41,366 bases of DNA from Chromatiales bacterium 21-64-14. GTDB lineage: Bacteria; Pseudomonadota; Gammaproteobacteria; 21-64-14. Position 1 is the stretch's first letter, and each line of letters opens with the position of its first letter. Shown one piece after another: positions 8,759-17,611 of this stretch. The notes below the pieces were generated by a model. That model had not been told where the DNA came from, ran no database searches, and saw only the letters and a list, made by a program, of their open reading frames with translations. The translations under genes and the position numbers were made by a program. The DNA is taken from contig NCBI01000026.1 in the NCBI GenBank assembly GCA_002255365.1, forward strand, positions 1 to 41,366, written 5' to 3'.

Positions 8759-9039
8759 GCGTACCGGAGCAGGGACCGGCGGCGCGCGAAAGGCTGCTCG
8801 ACGTGAACGACCTCGAACCGCCAGAACCCATGGAACGCGCCCTCGACGCCCTGGAGCAGCTGCCGCCCGGGCACTATCTGCGCATGCTCCTGCACCGCGA
8901 ACCGTACCTGCTCTACCCGCTGCTCGATGAGGACGGCTTCCGCTTCGAGACCCGGCCCGGAAGGCGCGCACTGTTCGAGATCCTGATCTGGCGCGTCGGC
9001 GACGAAGACGCGGAGCGCGCCGTCCTCGCCTCGCCCTGA
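8755..9039 (+). CDS. DUF2249 domain protein (94 aa)
   Basis: The sequence VNDLEPPEPMERALDALEQL, then PPGHYLRMLLHREPYLLYPL, is characteristic of DUF2249: the conserved L..LEPPEPM, the LPPG turn and the REP..LYPLL..DGF segment. The domain has a small TusA-like alpha/beta fold and often sits beside or is fused to hemerythrin domains; its biochemical role is not established. It overlaps the hemerythrin gene by 4 nt and is followed after about 30 nt by a membrane protein gene on the same strand. Confidence 0.85.
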   Translation: MSVPEQGPAARERLLDVNDLEPPEPMERALDALEQLPPGHYLRMLLHREPYLLYPLLDEDGFRFETRPGRRALFEILIWRVGDEDAERAVLASP

Positions 9040-9072
9040 GGCGCATCCCGCGCGCGCCACGACCATCCGGTG

Positions 9073-9459
9073 ATGAACTACGCCGGCCTGTCCCTGGACG
9101 ACGCACCGTCGTTGTCGGTCCCGCTGCGTTTTCTTCTGAGCGCACCGCCGTTCGGAGTCGCCGCTGCCCTGCTGCTGATCTGGTTCGGACCGCAGGCGCT
9201 CGCGAGCCGCTGGTCCCCCGCCACCCTGGCGGCGGCCCACCTGATGACGCTCGGCTACCTGACGATGGTCATGGCGGGCGCCGTCCTGCAACTGCTGCCG
9301 GTATTGGCGGGGACACGGATCCCATACGCGCGCACGGTCAGCGCGGGCGTGCATGTCCTGTTGTGCGCCGCAGTGAACGCTCCTACCTTCGATGTCCTCA
9401 CCATCCCCAACGCCCAGCAACAGCGCACGATCGAGCTCCTGCGGCAGATCAAGGTGTAG
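9073..9459 (+). pseudogene. Truncated multi-TM protein with a foreign tail
   Basis: Starts MNYAGLSLDDAPSLSVPLRF (a GTG at 9070 is also possible), then three or more hydrophobic helices including AAHLMTLGYLTMVMAGAVLQ. This resembles the N-terminal part of the haem-copper/NnrS-like membrane proteins commonly found beside hemerythrin-DUF2249 genes. After about residue 98 (VHVLLCAA) the hydrophobic pattern stops and an unrelated hydrophilic tail follows (LTIPNAQQQRTIELLRQIKV), which resembles a transposase C-terminus. The gene therefore seems cut near 9370 and joined to mobile-element DNA. Any function of the shortened product is doubtful. Confidence 0.6.
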
Positions 9460-9706
9460 ACAGAATCTTCACTTACAGGAACTTCAGCTTCGCAGTACGG
9501 TGGGTGAAAGTTAGCCGACGTCGTCGAAAGAGCTACACACGAACTGTACCGGGTGACATCAACCGATCTCAGAACTATAAAAATTGCGTCGACCGGCGCA
9601 CTTTTACGTGGACACAGCCGCCGGCTGCCCGCTCAGACTCATACCCAATTGGATAAGGCTGGCGGAGATGGCGTTGCAGTCCGCAATGTTGTAGCATCAG
9701 CGCATG
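9460..9706. other. Low-GC non-coding segment, probable mobile-element remnant
   Basis: About 250 bp with lower GC than the surroundings and no convincing frame, following the transposase-like tail. It separates the decayed NO module from the metal-efflux locus and should contain the promoter of the secreted protein. No clear inverted-repeat end or metal-regulator box was found. Confidence 0.35.
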
Positions 9707-10120
9707 ATGGGTCGGCGACTTCGTTCACGTTACCTGACGCTCCTGCTGCTGGCGGTGATGACACTCGGGTACGGCCAGCAGGTCTGGGCGTGTCCCATGA
9801 TGCTGTCCTCGACTCCTGCCACCGGCTCACTGTCCCATCGCAGGTCATCGTGCGCGCTTCCCTGCGGTAGCACGTCGTTGTCGTGCGGAGTCTCGTGCGG
9901 GATGCCCGGCACCTGTGGCTGGGTGCCCGCTGGGCCGGCGGCTCGAATCACCGGGATCGAAATCCGGGACGTGCACGCCGTCGCTTTACCAGCGCCTGCA
10001 TGGGACGCCGCCGCATCTCTTGTCGCGGTGCGTAATAGACCGCCACCCCACCCGCGGATCGCCATCGTGCCCTCGGCGGGGCGCGACATCTATCTTTCGA
10101 CCCTCCGTCTGAGACTCTGA
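9707..10120 (+). CDS. Small secreted protein at the head of the Cus-type locus
   Basis: This 137-aa product begins MGRRLRSRYLTLLLLAVMTL, a typical Sec signal peptide with probable cleavage after the following short segment (VWA|C). The mature part holds seven Cys near its start (CPMM, CALPCG, CGVSCGMPGTC) and ends RDIYLSTLRLRL preceded by RPPPHPR. The Pro-rich stretch and IYL-TLRLRL ending are like small unnamed proteins encoded before copper/silver RND operons. A Met/Cys-rich periplasmic metal-binding role is plausible but inferred. It lies 80 nt before a broken outer-membrane factor gene on the same strand. Confidence 0.55.
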   Translation: MGRRLRSRYLTLLLLAVMTLGYGQQVWACPMMLSSTPATGSLSHRRSSCALPCGSTSLSCGVSCGMPGTCGWVPAGPAARITGIEIRDVHAVALPAPAWDAAASLVAVRNRPPPHPRIAIVPSAGRDIYLSTLRLRL

Positions 10121-10200
10121 CACTCCTGTTGCGGATCGGTGCTTGCACGCGAAGCGTGTGCGGGCGCGTCATCGTTTGGGATCTGCAAACGGAGTGTCTT

Positions 10201-10693
10201 GTGCGTCAATATTCAAGTCTGGCGAACGTGGTCGGCTGGCTGTTGCCCATCGTCGTAAGCGCCGCTTATGCTACGGGTCTCGCTCCCCGAGAGCGCCTGG
10301 CGCCGCTTCCCGCGGCGCTTTCGCCCGAGTCGTTCCCCCCCCGATGCTTGCGCGAAACGCAAGTCTCTCCGCCATGCAGCACGCGCTGGTCGCGGCGGTC
10401 TCCGGCCTCCGCCTCGTCGGCGCGCTGCCGGATCCGGTGCTGAGCGTGTCGGCGGCACCGCATACCTTCGGCAGTGCCAAGGGAACGGGCGGGGACACCA
10501 AGGTGAGCCAGGCCCTGTTGGAGCGCATTCGATGTGCGCAAAGAGGTCGCTCGAGCGCATGCGGAGGTGGTACGTCACGCCCTCGAGGCGCTGCGGCTAT
10601 GTCTCGCGGCGACGACTCGTGGAGTCTTTGCGGACCGGGTGCTCGTTCACCGTGCGCTCGCCATCAACACCGCCAACCAGTCCGTGGAAAATC
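10201..10693 (+). pseudogene. Broken TolC-family outer-membrane factor of the Cus locus
   Basis: Three frames piece together the N-terminal third of a CusC-like protein. The first part is a signal peptide (VVGWLLPIVVSAAYATGLAP) and linker from GTG 10201. After a shift at a run of eight C (10335-10342) comes LARNASLSAMQHALVAAVSG, then LPDPVLSVSAAPHTFGSAKG, the LPDP motif of heavy-metal OMFs. A second shift near 10518 leads to WSAFDVRKEVARAHAEVVRH and VFADRVLVHRALAINTANQ. After that the family sequence stops, so the rest of the ~450-aa protein is deleted. An intact OMF gene at the 3' end of the same locus presumably supplies the function. Confidence 0.75.
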
Positions 10694-10741
10694 GAAGGTG
10701 GTTTCGTGATGCATGGACACACACTCAAAGGGCGCTGACGA

Positions 10742-12169
10742 ATGAAACGCTCGATTGCAACGGGAATTCTCGCAGCTCTCGCCGCTGGCGCGGGTTTGAT
10801 CTCAGGTGTCATGCTGGTCTCCGGCGGCAAGGTCCCAAAGGAAACAGCTTCCCGAGCAGTTGCATCCGCCGGGACAGTGGCTGCGCAAGGAAAACGCAAG
10901 ATCCTCTACTGGTGGGATCCGATGGTCGGACCGTCCTCGATCTCTCCGAAGCCCGGCATCAGCGCCATGGGCATGAAACTGGTGCCTGTGTACGCCTCGC
11001 AAGGCCGGCAGAGTCCCGGGGAAGTGACCATCAGCCCGGCGATCGCGCAGGACCTGGCCGTTGAAACGAGTCCGGTCCGATTCGGGCCGCTGGTGAAAAC
11101 CGTGCGCACCGTGGGCTATTTCAGGCAAGCAACGCCCGTCAGTTATGCGGTGTCGATGCGCGTGAGCGGCTGGGTGGGAACGCTCTATGCGACCACCCGC
11201 GGCACGGCGATCCGCAAAGGGGATCCCCTTTTCACCCTGTATAGTCCACAGCTCCTGGCGGCGGAGGAGGAATTGCTCGCGTCGGCGCAGAACAGCACGC
11301 TCGCGGCCCGCACGCACGATCCGCATTCCGTCGCGGAAGCGCGCCGGCTCTACCAGTCGATCCGCCGGCGCCTGATTTTTCTCGGTGTATCCGCCGCGCA
11401 GCTCGATCACATCGTGGCCCAGCACAAAGCGCGGGAGTATTTGACGTTTCTAAGTCCCGTTTCCGGCTATTTGGATCGGGTTTCGGTTCGGCAGAAGTCG
11501 TTCATCAAGAGCGGCCAGACGGTCATGCGGATCGAGCAGCTGAGCACGGTCTGGCTCGATGCGAAAGTCTATGACAACCAGCTGCCGTGGGTGCGCCTCG
11601 GCGAAGTCATACAGGCGCGCATCGCGGCGGACCCGGGTCGAACGTTCGAGGGTCGCATTTTTTTCATCGATCCGAACGAGGATCCGCGCACCCACACCGT
11701 CACGGTCCGCGCCCGACTTGGGAACCCCGTCGGCCTGCTTCGTCCCGGCATGTACGCCCTGGTCAATATTGCGAGCACGCCCTTCAAGGACATCCTGCTC
11801 GCACCGGCCTCGGCGATTATCCATACCGGGACGGGGGAAGTGGCGCTCGTGGCCAAAGGCAAGGGGCGGTTCGTGCCGCGCAACGTGACGACGGGTCTGA
11901 CCGGCAACAACAACAAGGTGCAGGTGCTCTCGGGGCTGAAAGCCGGTGAGGAAGTCGTCACGAGCGGCCAATTCCTCATCGACGTGGAATCGAACATGAA
12001 CGAGCTCACCGCCAAGTTCACGGCGCGGGGGCGCTCGCCCAAGCCCGCTGCGCCGGATGTAAAGGGCGCCATGCCGGGCATGAAGATGCCTCCTGCTGCC
12101 CATCAGCCGACGAAGGCCGCCACGCCGGCGCGCAGTGACCTGCCCAGCCAACCCAAGTCGCGCGATTGA
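10742..12169 (+). CDS. cusB: CusB-like periplasmic adaptor of HME-RND efflux
   Basis: A 475-aa membrane-fusion protein. The N-terminus has a membrane anchor or signal (IATGILAALAAGAGLISGVM), then a heavy-metal-binding segment (YWWDPMVGPSSISPKPGISA, ending GMKLVPVY), as in copper/silver adaptors. The barrel-sandwich, helical hairpin (LLAAEEELLASAQNSTLAAR) and beta-barrel regions follow. The C-terminal tail is Met/His-bearing (GAMPGMKMPPAAHQ), suggesting Cu(I)/Ag(I) handling. Adaptors bridge the inner-membrane pump and the outer-membrane channel and may pass metal to the pump. The permease gene follows after 21 nt. Length is typical of CusB with an HMBD. Confidence 0.88.
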   Translation: MKRSIATGILAALAAGAGLISGVMLVSGGKVPKETASRAVASAGTVAAQGKRKILYWWDPMVGPSSISPKPGISAMGMKLVPVYASQGRQSPGEVTISPAIAQDLAVETSPVRFGPLVKTVRTVGYFRQATPVSYAVSMRVSGWVGTLYATTRGTAIRKGDPLFTLYSPQLLAAEEELLASAQNSTLAARTHDPHSVAEARRLYQSIRRRLIFLGVSAAQLDHIVAQHKAREYLTFLSPVSGYLDRVSVRQKSFIKSGQTVMRIEQLSTVWLDAKVYDNQLPWVRLGEVIQARIAADPGRTFEGRIFFIDPNEDPRTHTVTVRARLGNPVGLLRPGMYALVNIASTPFKDILLAPASAIIHTGTGEVALVAKGKGRFVPRNVTTGLTGNNNKVQVLSGLKAGEEVVTSGQFLIDVESNMNELTAKFTARGRSPKPAAPDVKGAMPGMKMPPAAHQPTKAATPARSDLPSQPKSRD

Positions 12170-12190
12170 TCGACGATCACGGACGCTACC

Positions 12191-15100
12191 ATGATCCGCA
12201 AAATCATTGAACTCTCCGTCAAGAATCGCGAGCTCGTGCTGCTGCTGGCGCTCGTGATCATCGCTGTGTCGGCCTGGATGACCTTTCACAGCAAGCTGGA
12301 TGCCGTTCCTGACCTCTCCGATACTCAGGTACTGGTGCTGACCAATTACATGGGCGAGCCGCCCGGTGTGGTGCAGGACCAGGTGACCTATCCGCTCGAG
12401 ACGGCGCTCCTCGATGTGCCGAAGGTCAAGTCCATTCGCGGCGAGAGCATGTTCGACTATTCGCTGATCCATGTGACCTTTGAGCCGGGCACCAACCTGT
12501 ACTGGGCACGAAGCCGGGTGCTCGAGTATCTGAACTATGCGAGTACCCAGCTGCCACGGGGCGTTACGCCGCAGCTGGGTCCGGACGCCACGGGTGTCGG
12601 GTGGGCCTATCAGTATGCGCTGCTTTCCGGATGGTACTGCGCCCGGTATCCACAAGGGATCTGGCACGACCCGCGCACCGGCAAGTGGTACGGCGCGCGC
12701 GGCGACGCGCCGGTTGGCGCACGCGCACACCTGAAGCTCGTACGGGGTTTCAGTCATGGGGGAGTCTGTCCGTTGGACGGCAGGCCGTTGGCGAAGTCTG
12801 ATGCCAACCTGGCGGGTCTTCGAAGCCTGCAGGACTGGTTCATGCGCTTCGAGCTCGAGGCCGTGCCCGGAGTGGCCGAGGTTGCGCCGCTCGGCGGGTT
12901 CGTGCGCGAATACCAGGTGATCATCAACCCCAACCGGATCCGCGCCTACCACCTGTCGCTCGCCGAGATCCGCAGCGCCATCCGGGACTCGAACAACGAT
13001 GTCGGCGGATCGACCGTCGAGCAAAGCGAGCTCACCTACATGGTCCGCAGCCGCGGTTACCTCAAGAACCTCAAGCAGCTCGGCGGGGTGCCGGTGGGTC
13101 GAGAGAAGAACGGCACGCCGATTCTGCTGCGCGATGTGGCGACGCTGCAGCTCGGCGGTGAGCAGCGTCAGGGGATTTGCGATTGGGACGGGAAAGGGGA
13201 GGCGGCCTGCGGGATCGTGGTGGTGCGTTTTCACGGCGACACCTACCGCGTCACCGAGGCCGTCAAGAAAAAGATCGCGCGGATTGAGCACAGTCTGCCC
13301 CCGGGGGTGCTCGTCCGGACCGGCTACGACCGGACCCACCTCATCACTCGTGCCATCTCGACGCTCTCGGACACGTTGGCTGAAGAAATGATCGTCGTGG
13401 CGCTGGTGTGCATCATCTTCCTCCTGCACGGGCGCAGCGCGCTGATCGCCATCATCGTGATACCGACGAGCATGCTGATCAGCCTCGCACTGCTGTATCT
13501 CATGGGTGTGAGCGCCAACATCATGAGTCTGAGCGGCATCGCCATCGCCGTCGGGGTGGTTGTCGATTCGGCGATCGTAACGGTCGAGAATGCGCACCAG
13601 CACCTTAATGCGGAGGACATCCGCGTTGGCAATGGTGAAAGTCCGCGCGAGCGCTGGATGATCATCCTGCAGGCAGCCGCCGAGGTGGCGCCCAGCCTTT
13701 TCTTCAGCCTGCTGATCCTGACGGTGAGCTTTCTGCCGATCTTCATCCTGCCCGGAGAGAGTGGCAAGATGTTCAGTCCCTTGGCGCTGACCGGCACGTT
13801 CGCGATGGCCGCTGCGGCCATCGTGTCGATCACGCTGATTCCGGTCCTGATGGTCTACTTCATCAGCCCGAGCCTGTTTCCCAGTCACTGGTCACGTCGG
13901 TTACAGATCGGGCTGGCGCTCGTGCTCGCCGCGACCGCTTGGGCGGGTGTGTTCATCCTGGCTGGACATTCAGCGCTGTTCGCGCAACATCGTTGGACGG
14001 CGGCAACGGCGGTCGCGGTGCTGACGCTGCTGTTGGCCGTCCCCCAGCGCATCATTCACGAGCAGCACAACCCGATCAGTCGGGCACTCCAGAGCACGTT
14101 CGGCCCGGTGTTCAGGCTCGCGATCCGGTATCGCTGGGCGCTGATCCCGCTGGCCGCGGTGCTCGTGCTGTCAATCCTCTGGCCGCTCTCGCACCTGGGC
14201 ACGCAGTTCACCCCGCCGCTGTGGGAAGGGACCCTCGAGTACATGCCGACGACGTATCCGGGTATCGGCATCACCGAGGCGCGGGCGATCCTGCAGCAGA
14301 CCGACAGGATCATCATGCGCTACCCTGAGGTTACCAGCGTCTTCGGACAGCAGGGTCGGGCGGAGACGGCCACGGATGATGCGCCGCTCGGCATGCTCGA
14401 TACCATTGTGCGTCTAAAACGTCGGGACCAATGGCCGTATGCCGCAGTGCCACACTTTTACGCGCACTGGCCGCATTGGCTACAGTGGCCGTTCCAGCAC
14501 ACGTTCTGGCCCGACAAGCGCCGTGTAACGGTCGATCAGCTGGAAAACGGGTATACGGGTCCCGCCGGCACGTTCCACGAGGGCCTCAATCAGGCCCTAG
14601 ATATCCCGGGGTTGCCGCCCTATTGGACAATGCCCGTGGCCAATCGCACCAATATGGTGAACAGCGGCAGCAAGACATTGATCGGCATCCGCGTGACCGG
14701 CTCGAATCTCACGGTTCTGGGCAAGCTCTCGAACGATATCGCCCGTGCGATCACGCCGGTCCGGGGCACGCTGAGCGCGATCGCCAATCAGCCGCTCGGT
14801 GGCTATTACCTCGATATCAAAGTGAAGCGCGACGTAGCAGCCCGCTACGGCTTGACGGTCGGCGCCGTCCAGCGCGTCATCGGCATGGCGATCGGAGGCA
14901 AGAAGATCGGCACCATGGTCCTTGGCGTGGAACGCTATCCGATCAACCTGCGCTACCCGGTCAATCTGCGCGATGAGCCCAAGGCGCTGCGGGAGATTCC
15001 GATCATGCTGCCCGGCGGTGCCAGTATTCCCCTCGGAATGGTTGCGACGATCCGCTACGACGCTGGGCCCCCTTCGATCGACAGCTACGATACCCGCACG

Positions 15101-15841
15101 GTCAATTACATCAACGTGACCACGCAGGTGTCCGACCTGCTCGGCTATGTCCACCGGGCCGATGCCGCCATCATCAAGGGGGTTGCGCTGCCGCCTGGCT
15201 ACACCTTCGAATGGGTCGGTCAGTACCAGCAGATCCGCGCCGCCAATGCGCGGCTCGCCATCGCAGTGCCGCTCGTCCTGTTCGCCATTGTGGTGCTGCT
15301 GTTTCTCGCCACGGGGAATTTCCTGCGCGTGCTCGGCGTGCTGCTCGCGGTGCCCTTCGGGCTCGTGGGAGCGTTTTGGGGCTTGTGGTTCATGCACTAC
15401 CAGCTGTCGGTGGCGGTCTGGGTCGGCGTGATCGCACTCGCGGGGCTCGCGGCCGAGATGGGGCTCGTCCTGCTGGTATATCTCGATGTGAGCTTGCGGG
15501 AATTCCGCGATAGCGGTCGCCTGCGCAGCCGCAGCGATCTGCTTGACGCCGTTTACTCTGGTACCGTGCGCCGCATTCGGCCACAGACCATGACGGTACT
15601 CGCGGCGCTGGCGGGACTGACGCCTCTGCTTTGGTCCCAGGGCTCGGGCGCGGACGTGATGCGCCATCTCGCCGTGCCCATGATTTTCGGTCTCATCACG
15701 AGCTTCTTCCTGGAACTGCTGGTATTGCCGACGCTTTATTACATCGTGATGAGTCATGCCTTCCCCCATCATATCGAGCCGCATATTCCGCCGAGCACCG
15801 GAGCAGGGCAGCCGGAGCTGAATCTAGGGAACAACGTATGA
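12191..15841 (+). CDS. cusA: CusA-like HME-RND heavy-metal efflux permease with Cys-containing insert
   Basis: A 1216-aa inner-membrane pump that exports metal by proton antiport. It starts with the HME opening (IIELSVKNRELVLLLALVII) and has the proton-relay TM4 motif VGVVVDSAIVTVEN, large periplasmic loops and twelve expected TM helices. It exceeds the usual ~1040-1080 aa. Residues ~145-205, just before LRSLQDWFMRFELEAVPGVA, carry an extra segment with YCARYPQGIWHDPRTGKWYG and VCPLDGRPL. A second enlarged part lies between TM6 and TM7, with additional hydrophobic helices (RRLQIGLALVLAATAWAGVF). Metal specificity is inferred as Cu(I)/Ag(I) from the adaptor. The stop overlaps the next start (ATGA). 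Confidence 0.9.
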   Translation: MIRKIIELSVKNRELVLLLALVIIAVSAWMTFHSKLDAVPDLSDTQVLVLTNYMGEPPGVVQDQVTYPLETALLDVPKVKSIRGESMFDYSLIHVTFEPGTNLYWARSRVLEYLNYASTQLPRGVTPQLGPDATGVGWAYQYALLSGWYCARYPQGIWHDPRTGKWYGARGDAPVGARAHLKLVRGFSHGGVCPLDGRPLAKSDANLAGLRSLQDWFMRFELEAVPGVAEVAPLGGFVREYQVIINPNRIRAYHLSLAEIRSAIRDSNNDVGGSTVEQSELTYMVRSRGYLKNLKQLGGVPVGREKNGTPILLRDVATLQLGGEQRQGICDWDGKGEAACGIVVVRFHGDTYRVTEAVKKKIARIEHSLPPGVLVRTGYDRTHLITRAISTLSDTLAEEMIVVALVCIIFLLHGRSALIAIIVIPTSMLISLALLYLMGVSANIMSLSGIAIAVGVVVDSAIVTVENAHQHLNAEDIRVGNGESPRERWMIILQAAAEVAPSLFFSLLILTVSFLPIFILPGESGKMFSPLALTGTFAMAAAAIVSITLIPVLMVYFISPSLFPSHWSRRLQIGLALVLAATAWAGVFILAGHSALFAQHRWTAATAVAVLTLLLAVPQRIIHEQHNPISRALQSTFGPVFRLAIRYRWALIPLAAVLVLSILWPLSHLGTQFTPPLWEGTLEYMPTTYPGIGITEARAILQQTDRIIMRYPEVTSVFGQQGRAETATDDAPLGMLDTIVRLKRRDQWPYAAVPHFYAHWPHWLQWPFQHTFWPDKRRVTVDQLENGYTGPAGTFHEGLNQALDIPGLPPYWTMPVANRTNMVNSGSKTLIGIRVTGSNLTVLGKLSNDIARAITPVRGTLSAIANQPLGGYYLDIKVKRDVAARYGLTVGAVQRVIGMAIGGKKIGTMVLGVERYPINLRYPVNLRDEPKALREIPIMLPGGASIPLGMVATIRYDAGPPSIDSYDTRTVNYINVTTQVSDLLGYVHRADAAIIKGVALPPGYTFEWVGQYQQIRAANARLAIAVPLVLFAIVVLLFLATGNFLRVLGVLLAVPFGLVGAFWGLWFMHYQLSVAVWVGVIALAGLAAEMGLVLLVYLDVSLREFRDSGRLRSRSDLLDAVYSGTVRRIRPQTMTVLAALAGLTPLLWSQGSGADVMRHLAVPMIFGLITSFFLELLVLPTLYYIVMSHAFPHHIEPHIPPSTGAGQPELNLGNNV

Positions 15842-17202
15842 GTCTCGGTTTTCCATACCGGAATTCACCGCGCTGGCGTGTGCTGTTGACGTTAGGCTTG
15901 ACCGCCGTCACCGCAGGATGCACGTTCATGCCCCGCGGAGCGCATACGCTACAGCGCCAGGCCGTGCTTGCGGGACGGCCATTTCTGAAGTCCCCACAAG
16001 AGCGGCATTTGCCCCCACTGTCCGCCGTACCGGCGCCCCGGGAACTCGTCCGTCGCGCTCTGCTCAACAGCCCGGACGTTGAGGCTGCCTATTGGCGGTG
16101 GCGAGCAGCCATCGAGGCGATTGCGCAACGGGGCACCGAGACGACGGTTCCGGCGCTCGGGGCGACCGTGGGCCTCAAGAACGGAGCAGCAAGCTACGAC
16201 AGCACCATGCTCCAGCTCGCCAATATGAGTAGTGCGCCGATTGAATGGCCGAGTAAGCCGCTCGCCGAGGCCCGAGCAGCGCTGCAAAGGGCGTATGCCG
16301 CCGGATGGCAGTACCGTCGCGCTCAGTTTGCCGTGCGCCGGCAAACCCTCGACGCCTGGTATAGGTTGGTAGCGGATTCGGCGATGCTTGATCTCCTGCG
16401 CCGGGATGCGGTGCTGCTCCGCGAGCTGGACGCCTTCGCCCGGGCACGCGTCGAGGCCGGTGCAGTTTCACCCACCGCGGTTCTCACGATCGAGAACGGA
16501 CTGACTCGATTGCGCGCGATGATGGCCGCCGTGTCGGCGGAGCTGCCCGCCGATCGAGCTGCACTTAATCGCATCATCGGGCGACCGGTGCGTCGGCCGA
16601 TGCGTGTACCGGAGAAGCTTCCACGTATACCGCTACCGCACGGCGGTCTGACTCGCATGCTGACTCTGGCGGTGCGCCGCAATCCCGATCTGGCGGCATT
16701 GCGCCGGGATATCCGCGCGGGTCGCATCGACATTGAGCGTGCCAAGATGAACTATATTCCCGACTTTAGCCTGTCGGCCGTGACGACCCTCGATGGCATC
16801 ACTCAGAATCTCGGCGGCGCGATCATGTTTCCATTCGTCCGCTACCAGGCGATCAATGCCTCGATTCACCAGAATCGCGACTGGCTGCGTGAGAGTGAGG
16901 CTGAACTGCGCAGCGGGCGGTTGAGCATTGCCGCGCGGGTCGTGGCCGATCTCGTGATCGTTCAAAGCGATACTCGGCGAATTAATCTGTACGAGGGTGT
17001 CCTCTTGCCGCGTCTGCAGCGTCTCGCGGCTTTCGCGCGCACTGACGTCGAGCAGAACCAGGGGGCAATTGATGAGCCGGTTCAGATCGAGCGGACGCGA
17101 GTGCAGATCCACGAGGCCATTCTCGGGTTACGACTCGATGAAGTCGAGCGTTTGGCCGACATGGACGCTCTGCTTGCCTCGCGACTCGAAAACGCCAATT
17201 AG
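15838..17202 (+). CDS. TolC-family outer-membrane factor (lipoprotein), CusC-like
   Basis: This 454-aa protein is translationally coupled to the permease. A signal peptide with a lipobox (LLTLGLTAVTAGC) predicts an outer-membrane lipoprotein. Two OEP repeats follow: helices RRALLNSPDVEAAYWRWRAA and QFAVRRQTLDAWYRLVADSA in the first half, then LTLAVRRNPDLAALRRDIRA and the rest in the second. It should form the trimeric exit duct for the adaptor and permease. It differs from the broken OMF at the locus head, so the locus has had two channel genes and keeps one. Confidence 0.88.
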   Translation: MSLGFPYRNSPRWRVLLTLGLTAVTAGCTFMPRGAHTLQRQAVLAGRPFLKSPQERHLPPLSAVPAPRELVRRALLNSPDVEAAYWRWRAAIEAIAQRGTETTVPALGATVGLKNGAASYDSTMLQLANMSSAPIEWPSKPLAEARAALQRAYAAGWQYRRAQFAVRRQTLDAWYRLVADSAMLDLLRRDAVLLRELDAFARARVEAGAVSPTAVLTIENGLTRLRAMMAAVSAELPADRAALNRIIGRPVRRPMRVPEKLPRIPLPHGGLTRMLTLAVRRNPDLAALRRDIRAGRIDIERAKMNYIPDFSLSAVTTLDGITQNLGGAIMFPFVRYQAINASIHQNRDWLRESEAELRSGRLSIAARVVADLVIVQSDTRRINLYEGVLLPRLQRLAAFARTDVEQNQGAIDEPVQIERTRVQIHEAILGLRLDEVERLADMDALLASRLENAN

Positions 17203-17295
17203 TCTTACTCTGTTCTGTCTATTACAAGGATCTTTCGCGAGCCGCAGCGCGTAGTCAATGACTTCTGACACGACAATGTCATGCCATGTTTAGGC

Positions 17296-17364
17296 TTGTG
17301 AGACGCCTGCTCTCATGCTGGTGTGCGGAGACGAGACGAGGCTTGCTGGGCAGGCGTCTCACAA
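17296..17364. repeat. 15-bp perfect inverted repeat with 39-nt loop
   Basis: TTGTGAGACGCCTGC (17296-17310) pairs exactly with GCAGGCGTCTCACAA (17350-17364). It lies between the convergent Cus-type and signalling operons and next to the integrase remnant. It may work as a bidirectional termination or RNA-stability structure, or be the ends of a small mobile element. There is no T-tract on either side. Confidence 0.6.
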
Positions 17365-17367
17365 CCC

Positions 17368-17611
17368 TCAAGGGAGGAAACCACGGAGGGGACCGATGCG
17401 CCGTGGGGTGGCTACTTCGCTATGGGGATTTGACGCGTCGTCGTTGGGTACCCGTCGATGATTGGGGGGCGCGCGGCCTAGAAAGCCGACCAACCGCTTC
17501 ACGGCGCGGACATAGCGCGCTTGCGTCTTCGGTGAGAGCTTGCGCAAGCAAGCGCATGTCGTCGATCAGGCATTGGCGTAACGGGCTGGGGGCTTGAGTC
17601 GATGAGTTCAT
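17368..17611 (-). pseudogene. N-terminal remnant of a tyrosine recombinase/integrase
   Basis: From ATG 17611 the frame reads MNSSTQAPSPLRQCLIDDMR. After a shift caused by a duplicated CAAG (17545-17552, plus strand) it continues as KLSPKTQARYVRAVKRLVGF and LGRAPP. Together these match the SAM-like N-terminal domain of phage-type integrases (PLRQ..IDDM...LSPKTQ..Y..AV..L..FLGR). Removing one CAAG copy restores MRLRKLSPKTQ exactly. The catalytic domain is absent and the frame stops at 17368. The unshifted frame is the tail of the RMF-like ORF upstream. Confidence 0.65.

Noticed and set aside
11450..13888. 812-aa open frame antisense to the adaptor and permease
   Set aside because: It is the shadow of high-GC coding DNA. 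The plus-strand products are clear RND proteins and the antisense reading has His/Asp/Arg-rich, domain-free composition.
17296..17364. Integron attC site
   Set aside because: No GTTRRRY/RYYYAAC core at the arm ends, and the nearby integrase remnant does not read as an integron integrase.
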